A stretch of DNA of 39,633 nucleotides from Lentisphaerae bacterium GWF2_49_21. Lineage in GTDB: Bacteria > Verrucomicrobiota > Lentisphaeria > Victivallales > GWF2-50-93. This document shows, piece after piece, positions 22,951 to 32,581 of the stretch. The stretch lies in the NCBI GenBank assembly GCA_001804805.1, contig MHBH01000011.1, positions 1-39,633 on the forward strand. Reading direction: 5' to 3'. How positions within the stretch are numbered: position 1 is the first letter of the stretch; every line of letters begins with the position of its first letter. Below the pieces are notes generated by a model. The model was not told where the DNA came from, ran no database searches, and was given only the letters and a program-made list of their open reading frames with translations. The translations under genes were made by a program, and so were the position numbers.

Positions 22951-25900
22951 TGAAAAACTACAAGATGATATCCTGGGTGTCTGCCGCTGTCTTCATTTTG
23001 ACATGCATTGTCCAGCCGGGTATCTGCCAGGTTTTTGCTGCGGATGGGGAGGATAAGGAAAAAACTGCGCGTGCGCCTGAGATGAAGACCGACAATCCGG
23101 AGGCATATCTCAGGAGAGGCGGCGCATATCTTAAAAAAGGCGAATATGATCTGGCGGTCCAGGATTTCAACAAAGCCATCAGCCTGGATTCCAAAAATTC
23201 AATTGCATACACCGGCAGGGCATCTGCTTATTACAAGAAGGAACTCTATGAAAAGGCGATTGCCGACTGCAACCGCTCATTGGAGATATACTCCGGCAGC
23301 CCTGAGACATACGCTGTCAGGGGTGACGCCTACCGCGGAATGAGCGAGTATGATCTTTCAATAAAGGATTTCAACAAGGCCATCGAAATTGATCCCGGGG
23401 AGGCGAAATATTATCTGGGACGCAGTCGTGCATTGAAGGCAAAGGGACAGATCCAGGCGGCGGGCAAGGATATGAAGAAGGTTTTGGAACTGGATCCCGG
23501 CAATGCCAAAGCCGGGCAGGAACTGGGAGTGCTGGAGGAAAAAACTGATTTTGAGACGGGGATAATACCGAAGGAAGAACCTGTAGTCAGAGTGCCTGTG
23601 CAGGAAAAAGCTGTACAGCCCAGGACTGGGCCGGTTGCTGTTCCGAAGGTTGAAAAGACAGTATCACCCAGGACCAATGTTGCCGCAGCGCCGGAGTCGG
23701 ATGTGATTGAAGAGACCGAGGTTGAAAAGAAGGAGATATCTGCGGCTGCTACGGAAAAAACTGCTGTTGCGCCTCCGGGGAATTTTTCCGGTCAGGATGA
23801 TGTGGCGCCCTGTATTCTTCCCATATCGGGAAAGGAGCCTGTGGATTCCGGGGCGGACTGGGCGCTTGGGATTGGAAGCAAGCCTGGGCAGTTGCTGGAT
23901 TCCTTGGAAGGGGGACGTTCAGGTGGCGATGTCACGGCAATGATGGTGCTGCTGCGACAGGCCGGAGGACCTCTCAGCGAGGATGAGGACAAGGCGATGA
24001 ACAGGAAATGGGCTCCTTATGCTGCCTCCAAATCCCCCAGGGCGCACAAGGCGATCCGGAAACAGAGTGAACTTCTCCTGCAGTCCATGGTGAACCGCCA
24101 GATAATGGTCCAGTCCGCATGGGAATATGATTTCGCCATCGTGCAGAGGCAGATGGCAATACTTATGAAGGACAATGAGGCGGCGGCAGCGGCGGAGATG
24201 ATGGCCGAACTCCAGCAGCAGGTTGCGGAGAATGCAAAAAAGAAACTTGATGTCCTGGCCGAGGAAGTCGACAAGGCTCCCGGGATCCCGACACCTGAGG
24301 AGCTCAAGGCGGAAGAGGACGCTGAACGGAAGAATGCCGAGGATGCGCTCGAACTTGGAAAAGGAGCACAGGAAGCCAGCCCGTCAAACAAGGTTCAGCT
24401 TGGTATGATGAAATTTGACAAGACTTTTGTGAGTGTGATGCCACCGTCTCCGACCTTCGGGGCAAAAGTTACAAAAACATGTGAAGTCAAGGACAACTCG
24501 GTAAGCTACCTTCATTCCGATAAATCCTATCTTGTCAAATACACATGCAGCTGGAAGCCACCAGATATCATACCTGTAATCGACGAAGGGGCATATAACA
24601 AGTTTGGATACTGGCAGACAACCCGGAAAGCAGGGACATATCCCATGTTTCCATTTAATATCAAGCTTGGCGATATGGGAAACAAGAAGACAGACATAAG
24701 AATCGGTATCTGTTATTCAGCTGACGGACCAGATGATCCATCCGGTAAGAGCATGATCATGTATGACACGTTATTGCGTCCGATGAAAATGGTCAACAAC
24801 ACGCAGGTTTATGAGGAAGGGCAGAATTTTGAGATAAAGGAACTGGGATATGGAAGGGAAGGCCTTCCCGTGTATAAGCGCGATACAAAATATGTTTACA
24901 TATGTATTCAGTCATATCTCCAATGGACCGCATATGTCCGTTATAAATGGGAGCCTTTTGCACAGCCTAAAATAGTAGAAGCAACGAAGCAGGATCCTGG
25001 ATTGAGCGCGGACAAGAATGATCAGATCGCGGAGCACGAGGCCAACATCGCCGCCGCAAAAAAGGCGATAGAAGGCATACGCAAGGAAATGGGTTCCGAG
25101 ACAAATCAGAAACGGCGAGAGGAGATGCGGCTCCAGATACTGCATCTTGATCAGGACATTCATGACAGCAAGGATCTCATCGAGTCCATCAAGACAGGTT
25201 CGCTTGTCAAGACCCGCGGTCCCTGGGATGAACATGCTACTGCGGTGATGGCCAGGACGACGATGGAATTGGTCGAGGACTGCAAGAGGGCCCAGCAGAT
25301 GCAGGCTTCCTATGTCCGTCTTGCTAAACTGATGGAGAAATACAAGCCGGACGAGGCGCGCAAGATATATGAAAGCTTTCGATCCCAGATGGTGCAGGGA
25401 ATTTACGAGCCGGGAGGGATGGAGAAGGCCAGGAAGTCTTTGGATGCGCTCTATGGAAGCACGACTGCGGAGATAAAGGAGTCGCAGAAGCAGAACTATG
25501 CGGATCTCGATGTGAAGAAGGCGCAGCTGGAACGGGCTGAATGGAATCTTGCCGTCGCTGAAGGTGTCAAGAAGAACTGCGACCGTGCGATATTCGCCGG
25601 AAGCATGCTCACCGGCATGGCTCCGGGACTTGCCCTCAGCATGGTTTATGAGGGAGCGTGCACTTCAGTGGAAAAGGGGCCCAGGGAGGCTCTGAAAAAC
25701 GCTGTTGTCCAAGGCGGGATCATGCTTGTAAGCATGGGCACTGTGAAGGCCGGTGGATGGGCCATTGGAAAATTCCTCAATCCCAAGGTCGCCCAGAGCG
25801 AAGTCAACACATTCAAGAAGATTCTGGATTCCAACCGCTACCAGCAGGAGATGGAGTGGAACCAGGCACTGGTGAACAGGCTCAAGGAGAAGGCGACCGC

Positions 25901-26837
25901 CATGGAGAATTTCAAGCCTTCGAGAACGGGAGAGTATTTCAAGGTCAGCAGCGAATTGAATGATGCCGTCGCCGCCGCGAACAGCAGTTCGCTTGCTAAG
26001 AATATAATGAAGAACGAATTGATTGCCGCCGAGAAGGGCCTGGTTGATAAAGGAAGCAAGGAGGCGGCAGCGGCGTTCAACGAGATCAAGGCATATCAGG
26101 ATGTTTTAAACAAGCGCCTCCAGACAAATATTTATCCGCAGACGGACAACCAGATGCTGATAAAACTCCGGCAGCAGGGATACAACGTCGAGGCCAGCTG
26201 GTTCCGCGAATTCCGCAACGCCACCAGCAGGGGCGTCAACCGCGACCGCGATCTCGGCCTGCTCGCACAGATGGAGGGGAAGCTGATGAAAAATGGAAAG
26301 ACTGTTCCCCTCAACGAGTTCATGAGTGATGGGCAGAAGGCTTACAATACAGCCTATAAGCAGGTGACAGGACGCAGCGCGGCCCTGGCGGATCAGAGCA
26401 TCACCACGACCGCCCACAGCGAAGCCTTCCCGTTGAAATGGCTTGAGCAGAAGATTGGCGATGCCGGAGATCCGCGTGATTATGAGAAGGCTGGTACTGC
26501 CATATATAACAAGGTCAGGAATGCAATGGCAGGTCCCGATCCGGCATTTGTGAACCTGAAGAAGGCCTGTGGAAGCCTGGGCAAGGATCTCAAGACGAAA
26601 GTGCTGCCGCGCCTGGAGAAACCTGTTTCCGGAAGCGCGGTCAGCGAGACCTCGCGCAAGGCTGCGACGGAACACTGGAGCGAAGTACAGAAGGTCATGG
26701 ATAATTTCGCCTCGGACAAGATTGATCCGTTGACGGCAATGAGGGAACTGCAGAGGCTGACCGGTTCAACGAGCATCACCCAGAGTGCAGCGGAGGTCAG
26801 GCGTCTGATGAACCGTCTTGGCGGTGCCGGGAAGTGA
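22950..26837 (+). CDS. Giant exported TPR / coiled-coil protein
   Basis: This 1295-residue protein begins with a Sec signal (ISWVSAAVFILTCIVQPGICQVFA). Four consecutive 34-residue tetratricopeptide repeats follow at about 49-184, each with an AYxxRGxAY...YDLAIxDFNKAI pattern. A proline/valine/glutamate-rich linker (about 195-300), an alanine-rich coiled coil (about 385-470) and a beta-rich section with aromatic residues (about 490-680) come next. A second coiled coil (about 690-850) leads to a hydrophobic stretch (LTGMAPGLALSMVYEGAC and VQGGIMLVSMGTV) near 885-935. The last 300 residues are unfamiliar and include SRGVNRDRDLGLL near 1090 and a histidine in TTTAHSEAF. Start 22950 or the adjacent 22947 fits AAGGA. 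The architecture suggests a periplasmic or surface scaffold; function unknown. Confidence 0.7.
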   Translation: MKNYKMISWVSAAVFILTCIVQPGICQVFAADGEDKEKTARAPEMKTDNPEAYLRRGGAYLKKGEYDLAVQDFNKAISLDSKNSIAYTGRASAYYKKELYEKAIADCNRSLEIYSGSPETYAVRGDAYRGMSEYDLSIKDFNKAIEIDPGEAKYYLGRSRALKAKGQIQAAGKDMKKVLELDPGNAKAGQELGVLEEKTDFETGIIPKEEPVVRVPVQEKAVQPRTGPVAVPKVEKTVSPRTNVAAAPESDVIEETEVEKKEISAAATEKTAVAPPGNFSGQDDVAPCILPISGKEPVDSGADWALGIGSKPGQLLDSLEGGRSGGDVTAMMVLLRQAGGPLSEDEDKAMNRKWAPYAASKSPRAHKAIRKQSELLLQSMVNRQIMVQSAWEYDFAIVQRQMAILMKDNEAAAAAEMMAELQQQVAENAKKKLDVLAEEVDKAPGIPTPEELKAEEDAERKNAEDALELGKGAQEASPSNKVQLGMMKFDKTFVSVMPPSPTFGAKVTKTCEVKDNSVSYLHSDKSYLVKYTCSWKPPDIIPVIDEGAYNKFGYWQTTRKAGTYPMFPFNIKLGDMGNKKTDIRIGICYSADGPDDPSGKSMIMYDTLLRPMKMVNNTQVYEEGQNFEIKELGYGREGLPVYKRDTKYVYICIQSYLQWTAYVRYKWEPFAQPKIVEATKQDPGLSADKNDQIAEHEANIAAAKKAIEGIRKEMGSETNQKRREEMRLQILHLDQDIHDSKDLIESIKTGSLVKTRGPWDEHATAVMARTTMELVEDCKRAQQMQASYVRLAKLMEKYKPDEARKIYESFRSQMVQGIYEPGGMEKARKSLDALYGSTTAEIKESQKQNYADLDVKKAQLERAEWNLAVAEGVKKNCDRAIFAGSMLTGMAPGLALSMVYEGACTSVEKGPREALKNAVVQGGIMLVSMGTVKAGGWAIGKFLNPKVAQSEVNTFKKILDSNRYQQEMEWNQALVNRLKEKATAMENFKPSRTGEYFKVSSELNDAVAAANSSSLAKNIMKNELIAAEKGLVDKGSKEAAAAFNEIKAYQDVLNKRLQTNIYPQTDNQMLIKLRQQGYNVEASWFREFRNATSRGVNRDRDLGLLAQMEGKLMKNGKTVPLNEFMSDGQKAYNTAYKQVTGRSAALADQSITTTAHSEAFPLKWLEQKIGDAGDPRDYEKAGTAIYNKVRNAMAGPDPAFVNLKKACGSLGKDLKTKVLPRLEKPVSGSAVSETSRKAATEHWSEVQKVMDNFASDKIDPLTAMRELQRLTGSTSITQSAAEVRRLMNRLGGAGK

Positions 26838-26849
26838 AAGAATTAAAAA

Positions 26850-26866
26850 AATTCCCGTTGGGAATT
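26850..26866. terminator. Short hairpin after the TPR gene
   Basis: AATTCCC and GGGAATT form a perfect 7-bp stem around GTT, 12 bases past the TPR stop codon. The A-tract lies before it, so a T-run follows only on the minus strand. It could protect the 3' end of the TPR message. Confidence 0.4.
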
Positions 26867-26909
26867 GGAACATTTGTTCATGAAACTATATTCAAGCTGA
26901 TATTTGAGA

Positions 26910-27061
26910 TGATTTCAAAAATACAATAAAACGGTTGTCGCGGAAATATGCCCGTTGGAGTCCAAACTTTAGTTTGTCTTAGTATTTCCCGACACCCGTA
27001 GGGCGTCGGGACTTGTACTCCAACGAAAGCAATCAGCTCAATAGAGGCAATTTTGAAATTG
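26910..27061 (+). repeat. Dispersed foldable repeat, copy B
   Basis: This 152-base copy has the same orientation as the element at 17.2 kb, with near-identical ends. The inverted arms GTTGGAGTCCAA (26954-26965) and TTGTACTCCAAC (27013-27024) enclose a hairpin CCCGACACCC / GGGCGTCGGG (26988-26997/27001-27010, one mismatch). It lacks the CAAGCT/AGCTTG hairpin of copy A. It ends 34 bases before the DUF3313-like lipoprotein start. Confidence 0.75.
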
Positions 27062-27095
27062 CCTCATTTATTGAAAACAAATAAGGATAAAGAAA

Positions 27096-27887
27096 ATGAA
27101 ACAATTCAAAAATGCATGCTGTGTATGTGCTCTTTCTTGCCTTGTGTCCGTCTTTGCCGGATGCGAGGCTGAGCCTGTCAAGCCTGCGGGCTTCGCTCAG
27201 AACGCCGGAATGATGAAGCACTGCGACCTGGTCCCTCTTGACAAGGTCTGGAAGGATCCGAGTTTCAATTCCAAAAACTACAATTCGATAATGGTCGTAC
27301 CCGTCTTTACAAAGGCCCAGCTCGACAAGTCCTGGATGGAGGATGCGAATATCAGGACATGGATGGATGAGGAGAAGCAGGATGTCAAGGATTTTGCGCT
27401 TTATACCGAGAAAGCCTTCAGAAAGGCTGTTCAGAACAGCAAGAACTACAAGCTTGCCGAGAAGCCTGGTCCGAACACATTGATATTCGAACTCGCCCTA
27501 GTGAAGGTCGTCCCTGAAAAACCAGTTATCGGCACCGCGAAAAACCTGGCCACGCCTATTATTGCACCCTTCAGGCTGATGGCCCTTGCCGTGGCTCCGG
27601 CCCGTACCGCCGTTTCATCACAGACCGACAGCCCCATGCAGGCCTCGGTAGCCATCGAGGGGAACATCAGGGACAGCATGACGAAGAAGGTCGTTGCGAG
27701 TTTCGCAGACCGTGAGAAGCAGACGTCGGCCATTTTCAACTTCGAGGATTTCAGAGCCTATGGGAATCTCGAGCAGATCGTGGATGAATGGGCGAGGCAG
27801 TTCATGGAGATCATGGACAAGCGCCCCCTGCAGACAGGGGTGAAGGTCGAGGATCAGCGTCCTAACATGACGATCATAAATCCATGA
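27096..27887 (+). CDS. DUF3313-like lipoprotein
   Basis: This 263-residue protein has a lipobox FAGC (C23). The mature part has LVPLDKVWKDPSFNSKNYNSIMVVPV, a TWMDEEKQDVKDFALYTEKAFRKAV helix and a QIVDEWARQFMEIMD helix near the C-terminus. All of these fit the DUF3313 lipoproteins found in Gram-negative envelopes, whose role is undefined. AAGGATAAAG precedes the ATG. It sits directly downstream of repeat copy B and upstream of the first RND operon, but with about 200 bases and another repeat before the adaptor gene, so shared transcription is uncertain. Confidence 0.72.
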   Translation: MKQFKNACCVCALSCLVSVFAGCEAEPVKPAGFAQNAGMMKHCDLVPLDKVWKDPSFNSKNYNSIMVVPVFTKAQLDKSWMEDANIRTWMDEEKQDVKDFALYTEKAFRKAVQNSKNYKLAEKPGPNTLIFELALVKVVPEKPVIGTAKNLATPIIAPFRLMALAVAPARTAVSSQTDSPMQASVAIEGNIRDSMTKKVVASFADREKQTSAIFNFEDFRAYGNLEQIVDEWARQFMEIMDKRPLQTGVKVEDQRPNMTIINP

Positions 27888-27952
27888 ACGCAACGAATCA
27901 GATTTTTATAATATGGGGTTAGGATTGTAAGCGGCTGTCCTAGAAAAATACA

Positions 27953-28020
27953 CAAGCTGAAGATTGGACTCCAACGATTATAACATTCTCTTGTTGGAGT
28001 ACAAACTTTAGTTTGTCTTA
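27953..28020 (+). repeat. Partial copy of the dispersed repeat (copy C)
   Basis: Two 23-base arms (27953-27975 and 27993-28015) form a hairpin with five mismatches around a 17-base loop. The right arm contains GTTGGAGTACAAAC and the ...TTTAGTTTGTCTTA word of copies A and B. The left arm contains CAAGCTGAAG and ends in ACTCCAAC, as in the right part of copy A. It therefore looks like the same element folded back or rearranged, placed just before the first efflux operon. Confidence 0.6.
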
Positions 28021-28092
28021 TCTTAAGGGTGTACAGCGTCAGAATAATTCCTGCTCTGGGGAAACCGTAAAAATATTTTACAGGATGATGCC

Positions 28093-29235
28093 ATGAAAAA
28101 AACTTTATTGATGCTTTTTGCAGCCGCTCTTCTTTTGCAGGGTTGTGGAAAAAAAGAGAAGGCCGAGGCGCCGCCGCCGGCAGTCACCGTGGTCAAGGTT
28201 GCAAGTGGGAATGTAACTTCGGCAATGGAGATCATCGGCCAGTTGAAGGCGTATGACGAGGTCGATCTCGTGGCACGTGTCCAGGGATTCCTCAGGAAGA
28301 TATCGTTCAAGGAAGGGTCCGTTGTCAGCAAGGATCAGCCTCTCTTTGAAATTGAGCAGGAACAGTATAAGGCGCAGGTCGAGGCGGCGACGGCGGCCCT
28401 GATGAAGGTGCAGGCGACGTACGGAAATGCAGAGACGACCTATAACCGCCAGAAGAAACTTTTAGAAAGCGATGCGACCGCCAAGAAGAACTATGATGAC
28501 GCTGCTGCGGCATTCATGGAGGCCAAGGCCGCGGTCATGCAGGCGGAGGCCACGCTTGCGACCGCAAAGCTCGACTTGAGCTATACGGATATAAAAGCGC
28601 CGTTCGACGGCAGGATCGGCTTCTACACCTACAGCGAAGGCAACCTTGTCGGCCCTTCCAGCAAGCGTCTTGCAAATGTCGTCAAGCTTGATCCGATGAG
28701 GGTCCAGTTCAACATCAACGAGATTGATCTTGTGAACCTGCAGATGGACCGCGCCAAGGACAACGCTCCTAAGAAAGGCACGATGATCGTGCTGGTACAG
28801 TTCCAGGATGGAAAGACCTATAAGGAGGAAGGCCGGATAAGTTTCGCCGACAACAAGGTCAACAGCTCAACCGGAACGATATTGGTCGAGGCGCTCTTTC
28901 CCAATCCCGACCAGATCCTCGTCCCGGGAATGTATGTAAAGGTGATATTGAAGGACAAGGAGCAGAAGGCCGCCCTGCTGATCCCGCAGTCGTCAATCCA
29001 GGAAAGCCTGCAAGGGAAGTTCGTGCTTGTGGTCGGAACGGACAAGAAGGTCGGCCAGCGCGATATAAAGACCGGAATCAAGAGCGGACCTTCGATAGAG
29101 GTCACGGATGGTCTCAAGGAAGGGGAGATGGTCATTGTGGAAGGCCTGCAGAAGGTCAAACTTGAATCGGCGGTGAAGCCGACTGTTGACGAGACCTACA
29201 CGTTCAACAAGCTTGAAACGCAGGACAAGAAATGA
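28093..29235 (+). CDS. RND efflux periplasmic adaptor lipoprotein (AcrA/MexA family), first set
   Basis: This 380-residue membrane fusion protein has a lipobox LLQGC (C18). Order of parts: beta-barrel strand, lipoyl half-motif (LVARVQGFLRKISFKEGSVV), alpha-hairpin rich in alanine and lysine, second lipoyl half (DLSYTDIKAPFDGRIG), beta-barrel, and membrane-proximal domain ending in TDGLKEGEMVIVEGL. It links the inner-membrane pump to a TolC-type outer membrane channel; no such channel is in the window. ACAGGA lies ahead of the ATG. Its stop overlaps the permease start (ATGA), so both are made at a fixed ratio. Confidence 0.92.
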   Translation: MKKTLLMLFAAALLLQGCGKKEKAEAPPPAVTVVKVASGNVTSAMEIIGQLKAYDEVDLVARVQGFLRKISFKEGSVVSKDQPLFEIEQEQYKAQVEAATAALMKVQATYGNAETTYNRQKKLLESDATAKKNYDDAAAAFMEAKAAVMQAEATLATAKLDLSYTDIKAPFDGRIGFYTYSEGNLVGPSSKRLANVVKLDPMRVQFNINEIDLVNLQMDRAKDNAPKKGTMIVLVQFQDGKTYKEEGRISFADNKVNSSTGTILVEALFPNPDQILVPGMYVKVILKDKEQKAALLIPQSSIQESLQGKFVLVVGTDKKVGQRDIKTGIKSGPSIEVTDGLKEGEMVIVEGLQKVKLESAVKPTVDETYTFNKLETQDKK

Positions 29236-32200
29236 TCAGCAAGTTCTTCATAGACCGTCCCCGTTTTGCGATAGTGATCGCCATAGTGATAACCATTGCC
29301 GGTCTGATTTCCATCTTCGCCCTGCCTGTTGCGCAGTATCCCAACATCACGCCATCGCAGGTGCAGATAACAGCAATGTTCCCCGGTGCCGACGCCGATA
29401 CCGTACTCAAGACCGTCGTCGAACCGATCGAGGCGCAGGTGAACGGCGTCAAGGGCATGATGTACATATCTTCTACGAGTTCCGACGACGGGACCGCGAT
29501 AATCACGGTGACTTTTCCCGCAGGAACAGGTGGTGACATAAATACTGTGAACGTCCAGAACAAGGTCAGCATTGCCGAGCCCAAGCTTCCGACGGAGGTG
29601 AAGGCACAGGGCCTCATTGTCAAGGAAAAATCAAGCAACATCCTGCTTGTCATAAGCCTCTATTCCCCGAAAGGCACACGCGATCCGATCTTCCTGAGCA
29701 ACTATGTCAACATCTTCATCCGCGACGAGATCATGAGGATAAACGGGGTGGGCGACAGCACGACGCTTGGTGCGGCCGTCTATTCGATGCGTCTCTGGCT
29801 GAATCCCGACAGGATGTCCAGCCTGGGACTGACAGCATCCGACGTGATCAACACTATCAAGCAGCAGAACGTCCAGGTGTCCGCAGGTGCGATCGGCGAA
29901 GCTCCTTGTGCGTCAGACCAGCCGTTCCGCTTCACGATACAGACACAGGGACGTCTTGACTCGGAGAAACAGTTCGAGGAGATAGTGGTGAAGGCGATGC
30001 CGGACGGAAACAATGTCAAGGTCAAGGACATCGGCCGCGTCGAACTCGGTGCCGAGAACTACAATTCCGAAAGCTCTCTCAATGGAAAACCTGCTTCACT
30101 GCTTGCGGTGTACCAGCTGCCCGAGGCGAACGGCATCCAGATAGCTCAGGCGTGCAGGAAACGTCTCGATGAACTCAAGGAGAAATTTCCTGAAGATCTG
30201 GATTACGGCATCCAGTACGACACCACCAAATTCATCAAGGCGTCGATAGAAGAAGTCGTAAAGACTCTTTATGAGGCGGTGTTCCTGGTGATCCTTGTGA
30301 ACTTCCTCTTCCTGCAGTGCTGGCGCTCCACGCTCATACCGACAATTGCGGTTCCAGTTTCCCTCATCGGCACGTTCGCGGTGCTTCTGGCCCTCGGATA
30401 TTCCATCAACCTCATAACTCTTTTCGGTCTGATACTTGCGATCGGAATCGTGGTCGATGACGCAATCCTGGTGATAGAAAACGTGAACCATCTCATGAGC
30501 TCCGAGAATCTTTCGCCGCGCGATGCCGCCAGGAAGACAATGGATCAGGTGACTGGCCCGATCATTGCGACAACACTCGTCCTCCTCGCCATGTTCATCC
30601 CAGTCTGCTTCATGCCCGGGATCACCGGAGAGATGTACCGCCAGTTCGGAGTGACCATCTCTGTCTCCGTGCTGATATCGGCCATAAACGCGCTCACGCT
30701 GAGCCCTGCGCTCTGCGCCACGCTGCTGAAACCTGAAGTGAAGGGCAAGAAGCTTTTCTTCGTCTTCAGATGGTTCAATTCGATTTTTGATGTGACTACG
30801 AAAGGTTATCTGAGGATTGCCGGGCTGGTGATCCGCAAGGCCTTCATCGTCATGATCATCTATGGCGGACTCATATTTGCGTGCTGGAAGATCTACGGAA
30901 TGCTTCCTACTGGTTTCATCCCCGACGAGGACCAGGGACTGTTCATGGTGAACGTCCAGCTTCCAGAGGCCTCTTCGCTTCCGCGCACCACGAGAATCAC
31001 AAACCAGGCCACCGAGGCGATGCTGAGCGTTCCGGGCATGACAGATTCCCTTGCGACGACCGGATACAGCATCATCACCTCGACCTCTGCGTCAAACAAC
31101 GCGTTCATAATCGGAGTCCTCGACGACTGGGCCAAGCGCAAGGATCCGGAGCTAAGCCAGGAATCGGTAATGCGCAAGATACTCGCCAAGTTCATGGCGA
31201 TCCCCGGGGCCATGATAATGCCTTTCAATATCCCGGCGATCCCCGGTCTTGGAACTTCCGGAGGATTTTCATTTGTCATACAGGATACCACAAGCTCTGA
31301 TCCGCAGAATCTCTTTCAGGCGATGAGCCAGGTCGTGCTGGAGGCGAACCAGCGTCCAGAGATCACTGGCGCGTTTTCGACTTTCCGTGCCAGCGTCCCA
31401 AGGATATTCCTCAAGTTCGACCGTGAGAAGGCGCTGAAGCTGGGAGTCTCCATAGACGAGATTAACACTGTGCTCAAAGGTCTGGCCGGATATACCTATA
31501 TCAATGACTTCAACAAGTTCGGAAAGACATACAAGGTCGAGATGCAGGCTGATTCCAAGTATCGTGCCGAACTCGACAACGTCATGGGGCTGCACGTCAG
31601 GAACAACAAGGGTGAAATGGTTCCGATCAATACGCTGGTAATTCCCGAGACGCGTTTCGCCCCGCAGTATATGAACCGCTACAACCTGTACCCGTCGGTC
31701 ACGATAAACGGGAATTCCGCAGCCGGATACAGTTCCGGACAGGCCATGAAGGCGATGGAGGAGATTGCAGCGAAAAATCTTCCCGAGGGCATGAAATACG
31801 AATGGACGGATATGTCATACCAGGAGAAGCTTGCCGGAAACAAGGCCGCGATAATCTTCGGACTCGCCCTGTTCTTCATTTATCTTTTTCTAGTTGCGCA
31901 ATACGAAAGCTGGATGATCCCGCTGGCGGTGTTGCTGTCAGTGCCGATCGCCTTCTTCGGCTCGCTTCTCTTCCTCCTGTTCTGCGGGCTGGACAACAAT
32001 ATCTACACACAGGTCGGATTCGTGCTCCTGTTCGGCATCGCCTGCAAGACAGCCATTCTCATCGTCGAGTTCGCCAAGGAAAGCCATGAGAAGGGCATGA
32101 GCATAACGGAAGCGGCAGCCCATGCCGCGAAGCTCAGGTTCAGGGCGGTGATGATGACGGCCATTGCGTTTGTCCTGGGAGTTACGCCTCTTGTCCTGGC

Positions 32201-32351
32201 TTTCGGTGCTGGTGCCGTCAGCCGCCGTTCGCTCGGAACAGTCGTCTTCGGCGGAATGCTCGTCTCATGTGTTTTCGGGACAATCCTGATACCAGTATTC
32301 TACGTGGTGGTCCAGAAGATGATCAACGCCTTCTCGAGCAAGTCAAAATGA
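29232..32351 (+). CDS. RND multidrug efflux permease (AcrB/HAE1 family), first set
   Basis: This 1039-residue proton-driven inner-membrane pump has the family start MISKFFIDRPRFAIVIAIV and 12 predicted membrane helices. The transmembrane relay is conserved: D409 and D410 in GIVVDDAILVIENV (AcrB D407/D408) and K939 in ACKTAILIVEFAKE (AcrB K940). Two large periplasmic loops and the GFIPDEDQG porter motif are present, so it looks complete and functional. It is coupled to its adaptor by ATGA. Its own stop overlaps, again by ATGA, the start of a fragment of a restriction enzyme, which is odd. Substrates cannot be told from sequence. Confidence 0.95.
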   Translation: MISKFFIDRPRFAIVIAIVITIAGLISIFALPVAQYPNITPSQVQITAMFPGADADTVLKTVVEPIEAQVNGVKGMMYISSTSSDDGTAIITVTFPAGTGGDINTVNVQNKVSIAEPKLPTEVKAQGLIVKEKSSNILLVISLYSPKGTRDPIFLSNYVNIFIRDEIMRINGVGDSTTLGAAVYSMRLWLNPDRMSSLGLTASDVINTIKQQNVQVSAGAIGEAPCASDQPFRFTIQTQGRLDSEKQFEEIVVKAMPDGNNVKVKDIGRVELGAENYNSESSLNGKPASLLAVYQLPEANGIQIAQACRKRLDELKEKFPEDLDYGIQYDTTKFIKASIEEVVKTLYEAVFLVILVNFLFLQCWRSTLIPTIAVPVSLIGTFAVLLALGYSINLITLFGLILAIGIVVDDAILVIENVNHLMSSENLSPRDAARKTMDQVTGPIIATTLVLLAMFIPVCFMPGITGEMYRQFGVTISVSVLISAINALTLSPALCATLLKPEVKGKKLFFVFRWFNSIFDVTTKGYLRIAGLVIRKAFIVMIIYGGLIFACWKIYGMLPTGFIPDEDQGLFMVNVQLPEASSLPRTTRITNQATEAMLSVPGMTDSLATTGYSIITSTSASNNAFIIGVLDDWAKRKDPELSQESVMRKILAKFMAIPGAMIMPFNIPAIPGLGTSGGFSFVIQDTTSSDPQNLFQAMSQVVLEANQRPEITGAFSTFRASVPRIFLKFDREKALKLGVSIDEINTVLKGLAGYTYINDFNKFGKTYKVEMQADSKYRAELDNVMGLHVRNNKGEMVPINTLVIPETRFAPQYMNRYNLYPSVTINGNSAAGYSSGQAMKAMEEIAAKNLPEGMKYEWTDMSYQEKLAGNKAAIIFGLALFFIYLFLVAQYESWMIPLAVLLSVPIAFFGSLLFLLFCGLDNNIYTQVGFVLLFGIACKTAILIVEFAKESHEKGMSITEAAAHAAKLRFRAVMMTAIAFVLGVTPLVLAFGAGAVSRRSLGTVVFGGMLVSCVFGTILIPVFYVVVQKMINAFSSKSK

Positions 32352-32581
32352 AATCTAACAAGATTAAAAACTGGCACAAGGAAGTGTGGGATTACACAAT
32401 TGGCGGATATCAGGTGCTCAAGAAATGGCTTTCCTACCGTGAGAAAAAGCTCCTTGGCCATGGATTGATTATAGACGAGGTACGTTATGTCACCGAAATG
32501 TCCCGCCGCATATATTCCCTTGTCCAACTCGAGTCCAACCTCGACGCTAACTACCGTAAGGTGGTGAAGGAAACTTATTAA
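32348..32581 (+). pseudogene. C-terminal remnant of a type ISP restriction-modification enzyme
   Basis: The 77 codons VWDYTIGGYQVLKKWLSYREKKLLG...VRYVTEMSRRIYSLVQLE...LDANYRKV closely match, from memory, the extreme C-terminus of type ISP (LLaBIII-like) single-chain restriction-methylation enzymes, which are about 1000-1600 residues long. Helicase, nuclease and methyltransferase parts are all missing. The piece begins in an ATGA overlap with the RND permease stop, so it might still be translated as a stray peptide. It marks a deletion or a recombination junction at the left edge of the toxin-antitoxin insert. The family match is strong; pseudogene status is inferred from length. Confidence 0.75.
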
